Source of the DNA: Microglena sp. YARC
Taxonomy: Eukaryota > Chlorophyta > Chlorophyceae > Chlamydomonadales > Chlamydomonadaceae
Assembly: GCA_022414725.1 (NCBI GenBank)
Contig: CM039467.1
Span: 12,256,491 to 12,320,490 of the forward strand
Direction: 5' to 3'
Length of the DNA stretch: 64,000 nucleotides
How positions within the stretch are numbered: position 1 is the first letter of the stretch; the number at the start of each line of letters is the position of its first letter. The notes beneath the pieces are model-generated. The model was given only the letters and a program-made list of their open reading frames with translations. It did no database searches and was not told the DNA's origin. Below are positions 33,933-45,157 of this stretch, piece after piece. The translations under genes and the position numbers were made by a program.

Positions 33933-34230
33933 TATCAGCATGAATAGCGGTGCTCTCGCTTGTTTTATGTCTTGGTGACTCCTTGTGTACTCCCTTAGAA
34001 CTATCGGTCCTGACAGTACTATGTCAGCTTCCTGTTGACTGCGTCATCGGTTCTTCTGACACGCGCTGTCTAGCCTGTACCCTGATCAGGTTCCAGGCTA
34101 CCGCCCCCTTTCCTCCACTGGTGCCCCTTAATGGGTCTCCTGTGCTTGTAACTTATTCTCGTCTCCGCATTTATAGATTGGCGTGCTGCACACACAAAGT
34201 CCACTCTCCGGAGTGTTATCCAAGCTGATA
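33933..34230 (+). repeat. 5' LTR of element B
   Basis: 298 bp, TATCAGC...GCTGATA, followed by GGTTATACGG. It is also present as the inverted LTR of element C (30413-30710). Confidence 0.9.
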
Positions 34231-37200
34231 GGTTATACGGCCCTTCATTTACTACCACTGCTTTGCGATGCAACTTCCGCGAGGACCTCCCGCCATTTTG
34301 AGAAACTCCATGACATGGATGGTCTTTCCTGGACGCGCGGGATGCGCAGTATCATTCTCAGCGATGGCTGCGACCAATCCTTCCAACGGAGGAACGGCTC
34401 CTCTTGATGATTGGCTAGACGTTTGTGCACCAGCTGCCTCTGCTAGCGGTCATGAGAGTCCTTCCGCCATCGTGGAAGTAACCCCCCCCCGGTCATTCCT
34501 CCATCTTCTCTTCCTTTTCCTCCCCTGCCGTCTGTCGCCTCCTCCCGTCTGTCGTAGATGACTGTGACGTGCAGACTCAAGTCGGCGACTAGCCTGGACA
34601 TCGGTGGAGATACCCCGTCTTCGTCTGCTCGCGTCCTTGACGTCGCTAACCTTTCTCCGGTGTTTGAGGCTCTGCCTGCATACCGGAGGTTGCCAAGCCG
34701 ACCAAGCTCCCTGCTGATGTCTACGTCGTCTTTGCCCCCTTTGCTCTGCCCAGCCGACGGTCGGCTACTGGCATGAGCTTGCGCTCTAGTGGCTCTGTGC
34801 TACCTTCTGGATAATTTTTTCGATCAAGCTGGCGGATCGCCGGCACTGCCGTAGGGTTCGCCAGAGGAGGACGACCTAAGCGTCTTGACCTGGAGATTCT
34901 GGAGGTGGTAGGAAGCAGGGGGGTATGGTCAGCACCACTACGGGTGCTGCTCCCTCTACCCCCCAACCGGGTGAGTCGAGCGATAGAGGGGGGGACTTGG
35001 GATTGACTGATCATCGACGGCGGGATATTAGGACCTTTACATGCCTCGGCTCTGCTCTTCGCATCCTAGCGATAAATGTTCGAATTCTGCCCTTGCGATT
35101 TGCGATTTTCTGCCATTGGTGCGATTTTCTGCACCAGGTGCGACTTGCTGCACTGTCATTCTCGTCTCCTTTTTTCCCATACCTCAAATCTCGACTTCGA
35201 CCTAACGCTTCCCCACCTTCTGTGATCCCAGGTCTCGCAGCGCCGGACTTCGCCCATGCTACAGGCCGCAGTGGACGCCGTCCTGGCCCTAGTCCAGCGG
35301 CCGTGGAGGATCTTTGGCATGATATCTTGGTGGATATTTTTCTCTCTTAGGCTCCTTGTGACCCCTGGGTGCGTTCCGTGGTTCGTCAGAGGTTACTACT
35401 TTGTCTTCCCGTGCCCCTGGTTCCCCCCTTAGGTGTCTGCCTTAGCTACGTGAGTTTGGGTTCAAGTGTTTGAGTTCTGATAGGGCTTAGGAATTTTTAG
35501 TTAAGTGGTATAGAGGCATGGTTGATCTTGATTAGTTGGGGCATGCATGAGTTGTTGATGATGACACTGCTCAGCATGGTGCTAGTGTGTTATCTTTGCA
35601 ATCGCGTGTTCATCTAGGGAGACAAGACTCCTTCGGGGCTTTTCTTTGGGGTTGCACCTGATGTGTCGTTGTTGCGTTTGTTTGGTTGCCCTTGCTATGT
35701 ATTCTTAGTATTGGGCAGTCACGCAACAAGCTAGTTAGAAAGGCATTATTTGGTAGACTGGTTGGGTATTCCCTGGTGAGTAAGGGTTATTATATTTGGG
35801 TTTCCAATGTTGCGCCAGTTAGTAGTGAGTAGTGATGTACTCTCTATCTCCAGTTCAGTTCTAAACTGTCTTCCTGGGTTCTCCCTTTAGTATGGGTCCC
35901 CGTGCCCGCTTGCATCCCTCCTGTCATCAAACGGTGATATGTTATGTGTTACCGGTAATTCCCTACGCCCTTTAACAACCCCAATTGTTGTTGGCTGGCC
36001 TGGCTGGATGTATCATTGTTGCATTCTAGTCCAGGGCCTGATCTTGCTGTATTGTGTGTGAAGTTTTAGGGCGGGGGGGAGTTGGATATCCAACTATAAT
36101 CTTAGCCGAATCTCAGGGGGTCGCCAGGCCCTCCTCTGTGCCACGTTTTAGCGGTGAAGCTTTAGGATTTAGACAGCCTTCGATCATAGTGGTACCTGGA
36201 TCAGGTCCATTGACTAATAGTCGCCAACCTCCGACCACCTCGGATGGCTCGCGGGTGTCGATAATTCCGACGCCTCCTGTCGTCCCTGGTGGATTACTCG
36301 GGTCAAGCCCATGTGATGATGTAGCCGTTGCCGAATGGGTAAGTGATGATCTTGAACACTGGTCTAGCTTGATACTACGTATGGCTGGGGTGTTACAGTC
36401 AACCCAGGATTCATTGTTTTAGGTGCTGCTGGTTCTCATACGTAGGTTAACATGGCCCTATGTGTGAGTGCCTATTCCTCAGCACCTCCTAGACTGACTT
36501 ATAGGGTAGTCTAGATTGGTGGGGCGTTACGACGCTTTGTTTAGGCAGCTTCCTTTCAGCTGTCTTTCTTGGTTTTGGTGGAAGGTGGTACTTAATTCAG
36601 ACCACCGTTATAGCGTCTTGATGGTTTCTGACTCTTAGTTCCATAGGCAGATGGTTCGTTCGGTGGAGCTCATCATAGATTAGCTATTTCTTTTTACTCC
36701 ACACTGTTTTTAGATCACCAGCCCCTCATGTGATTGGAACTTTTTGTGGAGTGTAGTAGTTGTTTCCCTTCGGATTTTACTGTGAATTGGTGGGCTGGGT
36801 AATCTTGCAGTTGTACTTGCAGATGTACCGCCGCTCACCTCTTTCTTGTTTTCCGAGTATATTTCAAGCGCCCTTTCAGTCCATCCTTTGCAGTAAATTA
36901 TTTAAATCCTTTTTTCTGCGTTTTCTAATTTCAAGTGGACAATAGGTTTTATGTACTATGGTTGTACATCTAACCTTCTATTGTTCATTGAACTGTGTTT
37001 CCTTTGTTGGTTACGAGTTTCTTGGAAATTTCCACTTCGCATCCTTTGGATTTTTTCAGTTAAGTTAGTTTTTCAGTTTTCAGTTGGGTTTGCTTGTGGT
37101 TAGGCGCTTGGTGTGTCTTGAGTGCACGAGTTCTTTGCGGTGCGATACCCACCTCTTAGACTGTTTTTCGTTAGTGCCGTAGCTGGGGATTTATGATAAT

Positions 37201-37917
37201 TAACTTTCATAAATCTTCTTACTTCCATCTTTGAGTAAGAAACCAGTTCATCATGGTTTTTTCATCCCAACCTAGTCATGAATTATATGCTAAGAATAGT
37301 TTTTACGGTAGTGGATTTTTCCATCGACTTTTTTTTCCATCGTAGTCTTTAGTGTCCTCTTGTCTGCGTCCTTTAGGTTTTGATTCTCTCGTGTGCTGCT
37401 CTCACACGATATTTCAATCCGTCTCTTTGGTTATCATTGATTGGCGTTAGGTTCCTATTCCCGGATCGGGTTTTCTATACCGTTGTTCCCCAACTTTAAT
37501 GTACGATTTTTTTTCAGTCTTCTCTTTAGGTTAAGTTCTCGGTTCTTTCAGTCACCGTTGTTCCCCTTCCTTTGGTATTAGGATTGATTTCTGTTTGGCC
37601 TCCCTGTGATTTTCTGGTTTGGTGCCTACTATTCTGGATGAATAGTATTTTTGCGCTTACCATGGATGGTTACATTTCCATTTTGGTCTCAGCTCAGCTC
37701 GGTATGACCCAAGTTTTTTGCTGCTACATTTTCGGAGTACTACAGTGGTTTTTGGTTCATCCTTTCTCATCCTTTTATTTTAGACAAGGCTTTCTTCTGG
37801 TTTCCTGTTTTTCCGCCGTTCCTTAATAATTTTTGTTTCCTACCAAGTTATGGTTCTATGTCCCCAGTGCCATAGGTGGAGTACTAGTATTGTATGTCAC
37901 CTGCGTCATAGGTGGAG

Positions 37918-38215
37918 TATCAGCATGAATAGCGGTGCTCTCGCTTGTTTTATGTCTTGGTGACTCCTTGTGTACTCCCTTAGAACTATCGGTCCTGACA
38001 GTACTATGTCAGCTTCCTGTTGACTGCGTCATCGGTTCTTCTGACACGCGCTGTCTAGCCTGTACCCTGATCAGGTTCCAGGCTACCGCCCCCTTTCCTC
38101 CACTGGTGCCCCTTAATGGGTCTCCTGTGCTTGTAACTTATTCTCGTCTCCGCATTTATAGATTGGCGTGCTGCACACACAAAGTCCACTCTCCGGAGTG
38201 TTATCCAAGCTGATA
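37918..38215 (+). repeat. 3' LTR of element B
   Basis: 298 bp, apparently identical to the 5' LTR. It is preceded by purine-rich ATAGGTGGAG, a possible polypurine tract, and followed by target duplication CCGTG. Confidence 0.9.
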
Positions 38216-38248
38216 CCGTGTTACAAGGTATTCATATACCACACTCAC

Positions 38249-38505
38249 TGACTGCCATTCGCTGAAGTGGCCAGGGGCAGTGGTTTCAGGATAACCCGTT
38301 ACGGAGTAACCCGTTTTCGGATCTCGATTTTCCGACACCTGTCGCTGACGTGGCCATGGGGGTCGAGACCTGTCGCTGACGTGGCCACGGGAGTCCATGT
38401 CTACCTACCGCTTCTTAGCCCCCTGCCACCATGTGCATGTCTACTTCTAGGGCATCATGTGGCGTACCGTGAAATCAGTTTACGTGAGTGTGAGTGTGTG
38501 TGTGT

Positions 38506-38545
<40 letters not shown>

Positions 38546-38580
38546 CCCCGTCGGTACGACGGGCTCACATGCTAGTAGCC
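38249..38580. repeat. Right-hand remainder of repeat D copy 2
   Basis: It continues repeat D after the gypsy target duplication (TGACTGCCATTCGCTGA... as at 25966). It includes a duplicated CACCTGTCGCTGACGTGGCC block, a 36-base G run (38509-38544) and the terminal near-palindrome CCCGTCGGTACGACGGG. Confidence 0.6.
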
Positions 38581-39910
38581 CTTCAAGTGCCACGCGTTGA
38601 GTGATAAGTGTGACTGGGGTTTAGAAGATGACGCTGGCAACATCCGAAACCAGTGGACCGGGAGAGCGAATCTATGAAGTCCTAGATACCACATGGCGCA
38701 TGCAACCTGCAGGCGCAGGCGCCTGAAAAGAAGAGAGCGAAGGGGGAGATAGTCGCAACCTCGGAACTTCATTTTTTGTATGCACAATCATGCAAACAGC
38801 TGCCTTTCTTTCTTGCATGAATCTTTTGCGCGAGCCTCGACTATTGCTGGAGGTACTGAATCCGTCTTCAATCTATGAAATCTTAGCTGCCGCATGGCGC
38901 ATGCTACTTGCCGGCGCAGGCGCTTGGGCAGCGAGAGGGGAGATAGTCGCAAAACATCGGAACTTGATAATTTGTTTCAATCATGCGAACAGCTTATTTC
39001 TTTCTTGCAAAACTCTGCTGCTCAAGCCTCGTTTCGTGGCAGAGTTGCTGGAGCTTCGTTCGCAGCCATGTCCCATCGTTGTTATCCAAGCTGCCGCATG
39101 GCGCATGCTAGCTAGCTGCAGGCGCGAACGCTTTCATACGTGGAGACATACTCGCTTAACATGGAAGATGCGAGCTGCGGTGGGACGTTCCGTGGTTGTT
39201 AGGTTGCAACTATGTCCCCCCTCGCTCACCATAAAAAGACAGCCTTCTTCTATCCACGAAATCGTAGGAACCGCATGGCGCAGGCGCTACCTAAGTAGGC
39301 AAAGAATGAAGAGTTATTCGCAACAACAATCACTAGAAAATCATGCGTACTCAGTCTCGTTTGTTCCCGACTAGCACCCGAAGCATCATTCAGTTACTTC
39401 ATGGAGGATGCAGGCTGCTGATAAACGACATTGACAAGTTGCGACTATCCTATCCTCCATCAATCGTAATATCTTCCATGCGCTTGGCCCTGTACCATCA
39501 GGACTATTTCTATCCATGAAGGAACAAGACCCGCATGGCGCATGCGAATTGCAGGAATAATTGGCACAGAAGAAGGGAACCACAGCAAAGATATTCGCAA
39601 TTCCACATCCAGACTTCTTCATCTCAGGAAACCAATGCGCACCAAGTCGCGATTTGTTCGTCTGTAACCAATACTTGTTTTTAGTACTGCGATGGAGAGG
39701 CTTGTTCAGAATGGTCAGACCATACCATGAAAGATGAAGGCTGCTGTGGAAGGTCTGATGTCCTTAGGTTGCGACTATCTCCGACCTCGCTTACCACTTC
39801 TACCATGCGCTATTTCACATATGCCTTCGTGCCGGTCCAATGGTTTTCCAATGCCAGCGTCATCTAGTAACACCTGGTTGTGAACTCGTGGTAATTGAAA
39901 CACGTGGCAG
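38581..39910. repeat. Diverged tandem repeat array, ~200-bp period
   Basis: Five or more degenerate copies of a segment with ATCYATGAA, CCGCATGGCGCATGC, CTGCAGGCGC and AGATAGTCGCAAC (near 38670, 38880, 39090, 39270 and 39520). No coding function was seen, and the long open frame at 38790-39374 runs through the repeats. Confidence 0.5.
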
Positions 39911-40023
39911 TTACTTGACAGGAGGGACGATGTTATACCCTAGATCCGAGAAAGGAAAAGGGAAAAAAGAGTGAACAAAGAGTAAAGTAAAAAGAAAGAC
40001 GAGGAACCCAAAGCATATAGTTT

Positions 40024-40634
40024 CAGCTTGTTTCCAACCAGTTGGAGGTCCGGTTAAGCGGCGGTTAAATTCGTTATTTTCGGCGCTAACCGGTGTTTGG
40101 TCGGAAACACAAAAGGTTGAGGTCCGGTTAAAGACCAACTGCCCCGGTTAGTGCAACGGCGCACCCCCCCCCCCCCCCCCGCCGTTGAAGAAAGTTAAGG
40201 GGCGGTTAAATTCGGTTGTTGCATTAGATCTGGTGACGTCACGAAATTGGCGCGCGCCTCTTCAAATCATGCTGCTTTGGAGTGCCGCATCCTTTCTTTC
40301 TTTTTCGGACACTCATCATTGATCGCACGGTTTCACCAAGATGGATTCGCAGCAGCAGGGCACCGTCCCTGCCACGCAATTTTCGACTGATCATCCTGAG
40401 GCAACCAGCAGCGGCAAGAAGCGGAATAAACGCTGAAATCAGCGTTTGAATCGTGAGGAAGTGCTGCAGAGCGCATTTGCCACGTTGACCCGTTTTGAAC
40501 TGACCTGGCCAGATGCAAAAGGCTGCTTAACTGGTGGAATGTTTCCAACCAGTTAAGGCTCCGGTTAGAGGTCGAGTCTGAACCCTCCAAAACACAATCC
40601 TTAACCGGACCCCCAACTGGTTGGAAACAAGCTG
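40024..40634. mobile_element. Non-autonomous DNA transposon, 611 bp, with long inverted termini
   Basis: The left end is CAGCTTGTTTCCAACCAGTT then GGAGGTCCGGTTAAG. The right end is the inverse, CTTAACCGGAC then CCCCAACTGG and TTGGAAACAAGCTG, about 35 bp in all. Flanks are TTT on both sides, a possible 3-bp duplication that would fit PIF/Harbinger-like elements. The interior repeats CGGTTA motifs and has a short ATG frame (40341-40436, MDSQQQGTVPATQF...KKRNKR) too short to be a transposase. Confidence 0.75.
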
Positions 40635-41365
40635 TTTATCGGATTTAAAAAGAAAAGCAGTACGCCAATTCGGCGTGATTAAGGAAGCTGTCCAAAGGGG
40701 GTCCTCGGACAACACCATCCGTGCCCTTACCACGCACAACCGAACCCAAAGCGGACGAAGAATCCAAGTAGAACGACGGGCAGAGCACAGCGAAGAGCAC
40801 TTGAATTACCACCGAACAGAGAGTAAGATAGCAACAGAGACGCTTCTCAGGTAAACACAGCCAGGACTCAATAAAGAGCCAAGGCCCGCCAGGCACCACT
40901 AGCAGACAAGCACGTGTCGACAGCAAGCTGCTTAAATGATCTGTCGTTCTGGAGGGACGTGGACAGGAGTCTGGTTCGATCCTCCTACAGAACCACGCAG
41001 TTCTAACGGTCCCTGGTGGTACGTGCCATCTGCGGTTCGTCGTACCTGGTGGGCCCTAAGAGCTTCCACGGATTTCAACCCAAAGTTACAACTCCTATTG
41101 CGCATGATAATTTAATTATCACTAACTAAATCAGTATACAGATCACATGCAATTATTAAAAATAACGTTTTATTACTAAGCATTACATCCACATACAAAA
41201 CAACCAATCAAGAACCTTAACATACGCTTCAATCGTTACATGCATCATCATTACAACAACAGACAAACATGCACAATTATCATTCATACGCACATAACTG
41301 ATCACACAACAACTCAGACACACACACAACTAGCGGGGCGGTCACTCTAGTTTGTTTTTTTGCTA
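40635..41365. other. Unassigned spacer
   Basis: No gene is seen. It contains a tRNA-B-box-like TCTGGTTCGATCC (40971-40983) without a complete tRNA fold, and AT-rich DNA from 41100 to 41300. Confidence 0.3.
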
Positions 41366-41440
41366 GCTTAAGCCCTTCCTATACGGTTGGGCAAGTCCCT
41401 TTAGCCTATTTGGCCTACCCCTGGACTGTAACATACATCC
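41366..41440 (-). repeat. Family R repeat, inverted copy
   Basis: AAGCCCTTCCTATACGGTTG, GGCAAGTCCCTTTAGCC, TATTTGGCCTACCCCTGG and ACTGTAACATACAT match the reverse complement of 12916-12980. A 33-base C run follows at 41554-41586, then CCTTAACCCCAA repeats. Confidence 0.65.
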
Positions 41441-41552
41441 ATTTGCTAACTTTTTACTCAGACCTCCAAATGCAATTATGAAACCACCTATGAGTAGGCC
41501 TTGGTAAGGGCAGTACATTGGAACCACTTTGGACCTCGTGCAATAAGTATAT

Positions 41553-41588
<36 letters not shown>

Positions 41589-41820
41589 AAAAAACCTTAA
41601 CCCCAACCTTAACCCCAACCCCAACCCACACACAAATCGACAGCAACCGAATTGAATCGAATCCCCGCCGTTCTTCTGTTCCTTTCCTTTTCTGCGCCTC
41701 TCGGCATTCCCTTTCTGTCTTTCTTTCTCTTTCTTTCTTTCTTCTTTCTGTATGCAAGATGATGCTGATACTCCTGTGCGTTTTAGAGTTTCTGTGCTTG
41801 GTCTGATCATTACATATTTT

Positions 41821-42881
41821 TAGGGCTGTCAATACCGTACGGTATTTTCAATTACCGTACTATATATCGTGATATACCGTACGGTATCGATACCGTACGG
41901 TATGTGTATACCCTTTTGGGGGGAAATCAGTATAAGACCAAGGGGATATATCAGGAAATACCGTTTACACGTCCATACACTTCAAATCAAGTCAAATGAA
42001 CCAATACTGAGGGAGATAGAAAAACACGGGAATATCGTGGTCTATTACCGTACGATATATCGTGATATATCGTACGGTATAAATTCCCTGACCCAGACTC
42101 AGGTGCTTCTGACGAGAATCGAACCGCCGACCTGCCGAGTCGCAAGGTTAGCATGTTTTACCGTACGGTATATAGTACGGTACACGGTAAAATAAATACC
42201 GGGCAGAAAAATATGTAGGGCTGTCAAGCTTTATACCGCCCGGTATATATTTTACCGCGTACCGTACTATATACCGTACGGTAAAACATGCTAACCGTAC
42301 GGTATTTTTGGGATCCATCGTACGGTAAGATTAAGATTACAAGGGGCTCATGTCCAAGCAGTGAAATAAAACCGCCCTAAAGTCGGACTCGAGAAACCAC
42401 CCGCCGTCTTCCGGCAGCGGGGCTCGAACTCCGGTCACCGAAGCCTTAATGACCGGGTCTGGACCATACCGCCCTCCAGACTGGGCGGTAAACACAATAT
42501 ATCGTGTTTACCGTACGATATATCGTATTTGGCCCAAATCGGCTTTGGCTTGGGCTTGCGACTCGGCAGGTCGGCGGTTCGGTTCTCGTCAGAAGCACCT
42601 GAGTCTGGGTCAGGGAATTTATACCGTACGATATATCACGATATATCGTACGGTAATAGACCACGATACTAACGTGTTTTTCTATCTCCCTCAGTATTGG
42701 TTCATTTGACTTGATTTTAAGTGTATGGACGTGTAAACGGTATTTCCTGTTATATCCCCTTGGTCTTATACTGATTTTCCCAAAAAAAGGGTATAAAAAT
42801 ACCGTACGGTATCGATACCGTACGGTATATCACGATATATAGTACGGTAATTGAAAATACCGTACGGTATTGACAGCCCTA
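41821..42881. mobile_element. Foldback element built from TACCGTACGGTA palindromes
   Basis: Arms of about 330 bp (41821-42148 and 42545-42881) are near-perfect inverses. They start TAGGGCTGTCAATACCGTAC and end with its inverse. The octamer CCGTACGG and variants recur many times, and a second inverted pair is nested in the centre (42150-42300). Each arm also contains a tRNA-like segment (CGGTTCGGTTCTCG on one strand). A SINE lies in the spacer. TAGGG ends suggest hAT, but flanking octamers (CATATTTT and AATATATG) match only in part. Confidence 0.75.
42352..42483 (-). mobile_element. SINE family 2, copy 2
   Basis: On the minus strand it has a tRNA-like head (GGTATGGTCCAGACCCGG), a B-box-like GGAGTTCGAGCCCCGC and the shared GCTGCCGGAAGACGGCG. 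It ends near ACATGAGCCCCTTGTAATCT. It lies in the spacer of the foldback element. Confidence 0.65.
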
Positions 42882-43095
42882 AATATATGCTTGATAAGAC
42901 GACTGCTTGGATTACTGCCCAGGAAGGCGAGCAGACTCGAGACTGTGGCCACGTAACCAAGTTCAAAGGCTCGTGGGATTAGGTCCACCCTTAACTCCAT
43001 GGGGCCATGTGCTGGAATGAATTGGCGTTGATGTTCTCGACAGTCATCGAGTAGTTGTACATTTACCCTGAGTACATTGTGTTCTCGGCAGTAAG

Positions 43096-43255
43096 AAAGA
43101 TTACAAGGGGCTCATGTCCTAGCAGTGAAACAACACCACCCTAAAGTCGAACTCGAGAATCCACCCGCCGTCTTCCGGCAGCAGGGCTCGAACTCCGGTG
43201 GCCGAAACCATAACCACCGGGTCTGGAACATACCGCCCTCCAGACTGGACAGTGT
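43096..43255 (-). mobile_element. SINE family 2, copy 3
   Basis: Same head, B box and AAGATTACAAGGGGCTCATG end (plus-strand reading) as the copies at 42352 and 44653. It directly abuts the LINE fragment at 43265. Confidence 0.65.
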
Positions 43256-43264
43256 CGTCTTTGA

Positions 43265-44640
43265 GTGTTTATGCTAGCAGCCAAGTTTATACCCCGCCCA
43301 TCCCCGTTCGGAACGGGATGGCTCAGCCAAAAGGACATTTTGTGGCGCCTTATGGCCGATGGCGTTCCAGGGGCCTCCTCCCGGGTACAGTTCCGCTGCC
43401 CGTGTTGCCCTGATGTGCCTTCTGACTGCGACCCCCGCCTCCACTGCTTTTGGACGTGCCCCGTTGCTTTAGCGGTCCGTGAGGCTCTCCAGGTTCCCTC
43501 GGCCACCCTTTCTGCCTGCCCCATCCAGAGAGCTAGCCTCTGGGTGTGCAACCCCCGACCCTCCTCAGCCATGGATACCGATGTGTGGGGAATTGTTTGC
43601 CTTTCGGCCCTGTCAGCTATGGATCATGGCCGCCGGCAATTGTGGAGGTTGGCCTCCTCTGTCCGTGGTGAGGCCACTTCCGGCCCTCGCCAGGCCACTC
43701 TGTATGAGTTGTGGGGCCTTCACCTCCTCAGGTGCCAGCTGTTCGCCCCCTCTCGGAGCGGGCTGGAGCACTTGCTGTGGCTGATTTCTGGGCTCGCATT
43801 GCTGATTTTGTCACTACAGGAGAGCCCCCTCCTGAGTGGGAGGACACGGTGGGAGATGATCACCCCAACATCAGCCATGGTGGGTCCCGTGTTAACATGG
43901 GAGTTCCCAAACCTCCACATATCACATATGTCAGTGGCGGATCCTCCGATGGCCCAGGACCATTCCCATGACCATTTGCTTCTCTCCCAGAATGAGCTTC
44001 TTCCCCTGATCCTCCCTGACAGCCTGGATGACTAGCTTGGATTTGTTATTGTCCCTTGTAGCAACAGTCTTGTTTGTGGCGGTGTAGGTGATGGGGGTAG
44101 CTTCTGTTTTCACTTCTCGAGTCTCCGTTTGACTCTTGACCTGTTTGATTGCTCTCCTGTGCCCTCTCCCCGTCCTTTAGCTTGATGGTTTCTTGACAGA
44201 TAGGCTCTGGACTCTCTTAGCTTTTCCCCGCTGGTCTTAGTCTTTCGCTTTTCCACACGCTTTGTATCGTGTTTGTAGTTCTGCTTAGGTTGTTAAGTGT
44301 CCTTTCTTAGCTGTGCTTTTCCTTGTGGCGTTTTGGCTGACGGCTTGGTCTTGTGTTTGCCTTTAGATAGGGAGTGTTAAGGCCGCCTTTTTAGAGCTCT
44401 ATGCCTCTCTCCATGTTTAATTGGTGAATTTCCTGTGCCTTTTGTCCTGTTACGTCTTTTTAGAATCTCGCTTTTTAGGCCTCGGCAACTTTCAGCCCTT
44501 CTACAACATACACTTTATTCGCTAGTTTCTCTTTGCCTTGGTAGTTCGCTTTGCTTGTTGTCAAGCCTTTTAATTTGCTCTTTCGTACGCTTTTTGGAGG
44601 TTACCTCCTGGACCAGGTTCTGAGGGGTATATTGCCCAAA
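43265..44640 (+). mobile_element. LINE 3' fragment (zinc-finger C-terminus and 3' region)
   Basis: The frame 43265-44035 includes GWLSQKDILWRLMADGVP and a finger-like CPCC...LHCFWTCPVALAV, typical of the C-terminal zinc-binding region after the reverse transcriptase in non-LTR elements. No reverse transcriptase or nuclease remains, so it is a 5'-truncated copy. About 600 bp of T-rich 3' DNA follows (44036-44640). It is flanked on both sides by family 2 SINEs. Confidence 0.6.
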
Positions 44641-44652
44641 CCCTCACTGTTA

Positions 44653-44815
44653 TAAGAAAGATTACAAGGGGCTCATGTCCTAGCAGTGAAACAACACCGC
44701 CCTAAAGTCGGACTCGAGAAACCACCCGCCGTCTTCCGGCAGCGGGGCTCGAACTCCGGTCACCGAAGCCTTAATGACCGGGTCTGGACCATACCGCCCT
44801 CCAGACTGGGCAAAA
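44653..44815 (-). mobile_element. SINE family 2, copy 4
   Basis: Plus-strand reading AAGATTACAAGGGGCTCATG, CGTCTTCCGGCAGCGG, GGCTCGAACTCCGG and CCATACCGCCCTCCAGAC gives the same tRNA-like head on the minus strand. It is very close to the 42352 copy. Confidence 0.7.
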
Positions 44816-44897
44816 CTGTTATAAAACTGTCCAGCTGCCCTGGCGCTATTCAGTCTCGGCATTGATTTTTGATGAGAATGTAACAATATCCTCTCTA

Positions 44898-45115
44898 AAT
44901 GGCTCTATCGTAGAGCGGTGCCGGGCCGGAGGAAGCAGGTGCGGGGTCATGTCAGATCTCTGGTTCGAACACTAACGAGGTCACCTGGGCCCACCGGAGG
45001 GCCGTCGACCGGCATGGTAACCACACTCCGGGTTTGATGTAAGCCCGTCCATCGCATACGTACGAGGCGGTGCCCTAAACCCCTACTGGGCACGTCTTTA
45101 GAGGTCTTTCTGTGA
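44898..45115 (+). mobile_element. tRNA-derived SINE, family 3
   Basis: GGCTCTATCGTAGAGCGGTG (A-box region) and CTCTGGTTCGAACAC (B box) lie about 60 bp apart, followed by an unrelated body through GGTGCCCTAAACCCC. No full cloverleaf acceptor stem is seen. Only one copy is in this window. Confidence 0.55.
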
Positions 45116-45157
45116 CAATTCTTGGATGTTCAATTTTTCATTTTACCCCGCCCGCAG

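Larger units (their letters stand above)
33933..38215 (+). mobile_element. LTR retrotransposon B (non-autonomous copia-type)
   Basis: Two 298-bp LTRs (33933-34230 and 37918-38215) read TATCAGC...GCTGATA and appear identical by eye. Target duplication CCGTG is at 33928-33932 and 38216-38220; the empty site is preserved in the 5' gypsy LTR. The interior is degraded. Copia linker fragments remain (GVAPDVSLLRLFGCPCYV near 35650-35705; KALFGRLVGY near 35740), aligning with element A. There is no reverse transcriptase, yet identical LTRs show recent mobility, so machinery was supplied in trans. Confidence 0.9.
26645..38243 (+). mobile_element. Ty3/gypsy chromovirus-type LTR element, nested
   Basis: The 5' LTR is 26645-26939 and the 3' LTR is 33661-33932, continuing 38221-38243 after interruption by element B. 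LTRs start TGTGGTAGAT (or TGCGGTAGAT) and end ATATACCACA. The target duplication CTCAC is at 26640-26644 and 38244-38248. The order gag, protease, reverse transcriptase, RNase H, integrase and chromodomain defines a chromovirus. Only two differences between the LTRs were seen by eye, so insertion was recent. Even so, gag and pol contain stops, frameshifts and insertion C, and the copy cannot make its own proteins. Confidence 0.9.

Noticed and set aside
38790..39374. 194-residue open frame as a gene
   Set aside because: It spans three degenerate copies of the ~200-bp tandem repeat, and the same residues recur at the repeat period.
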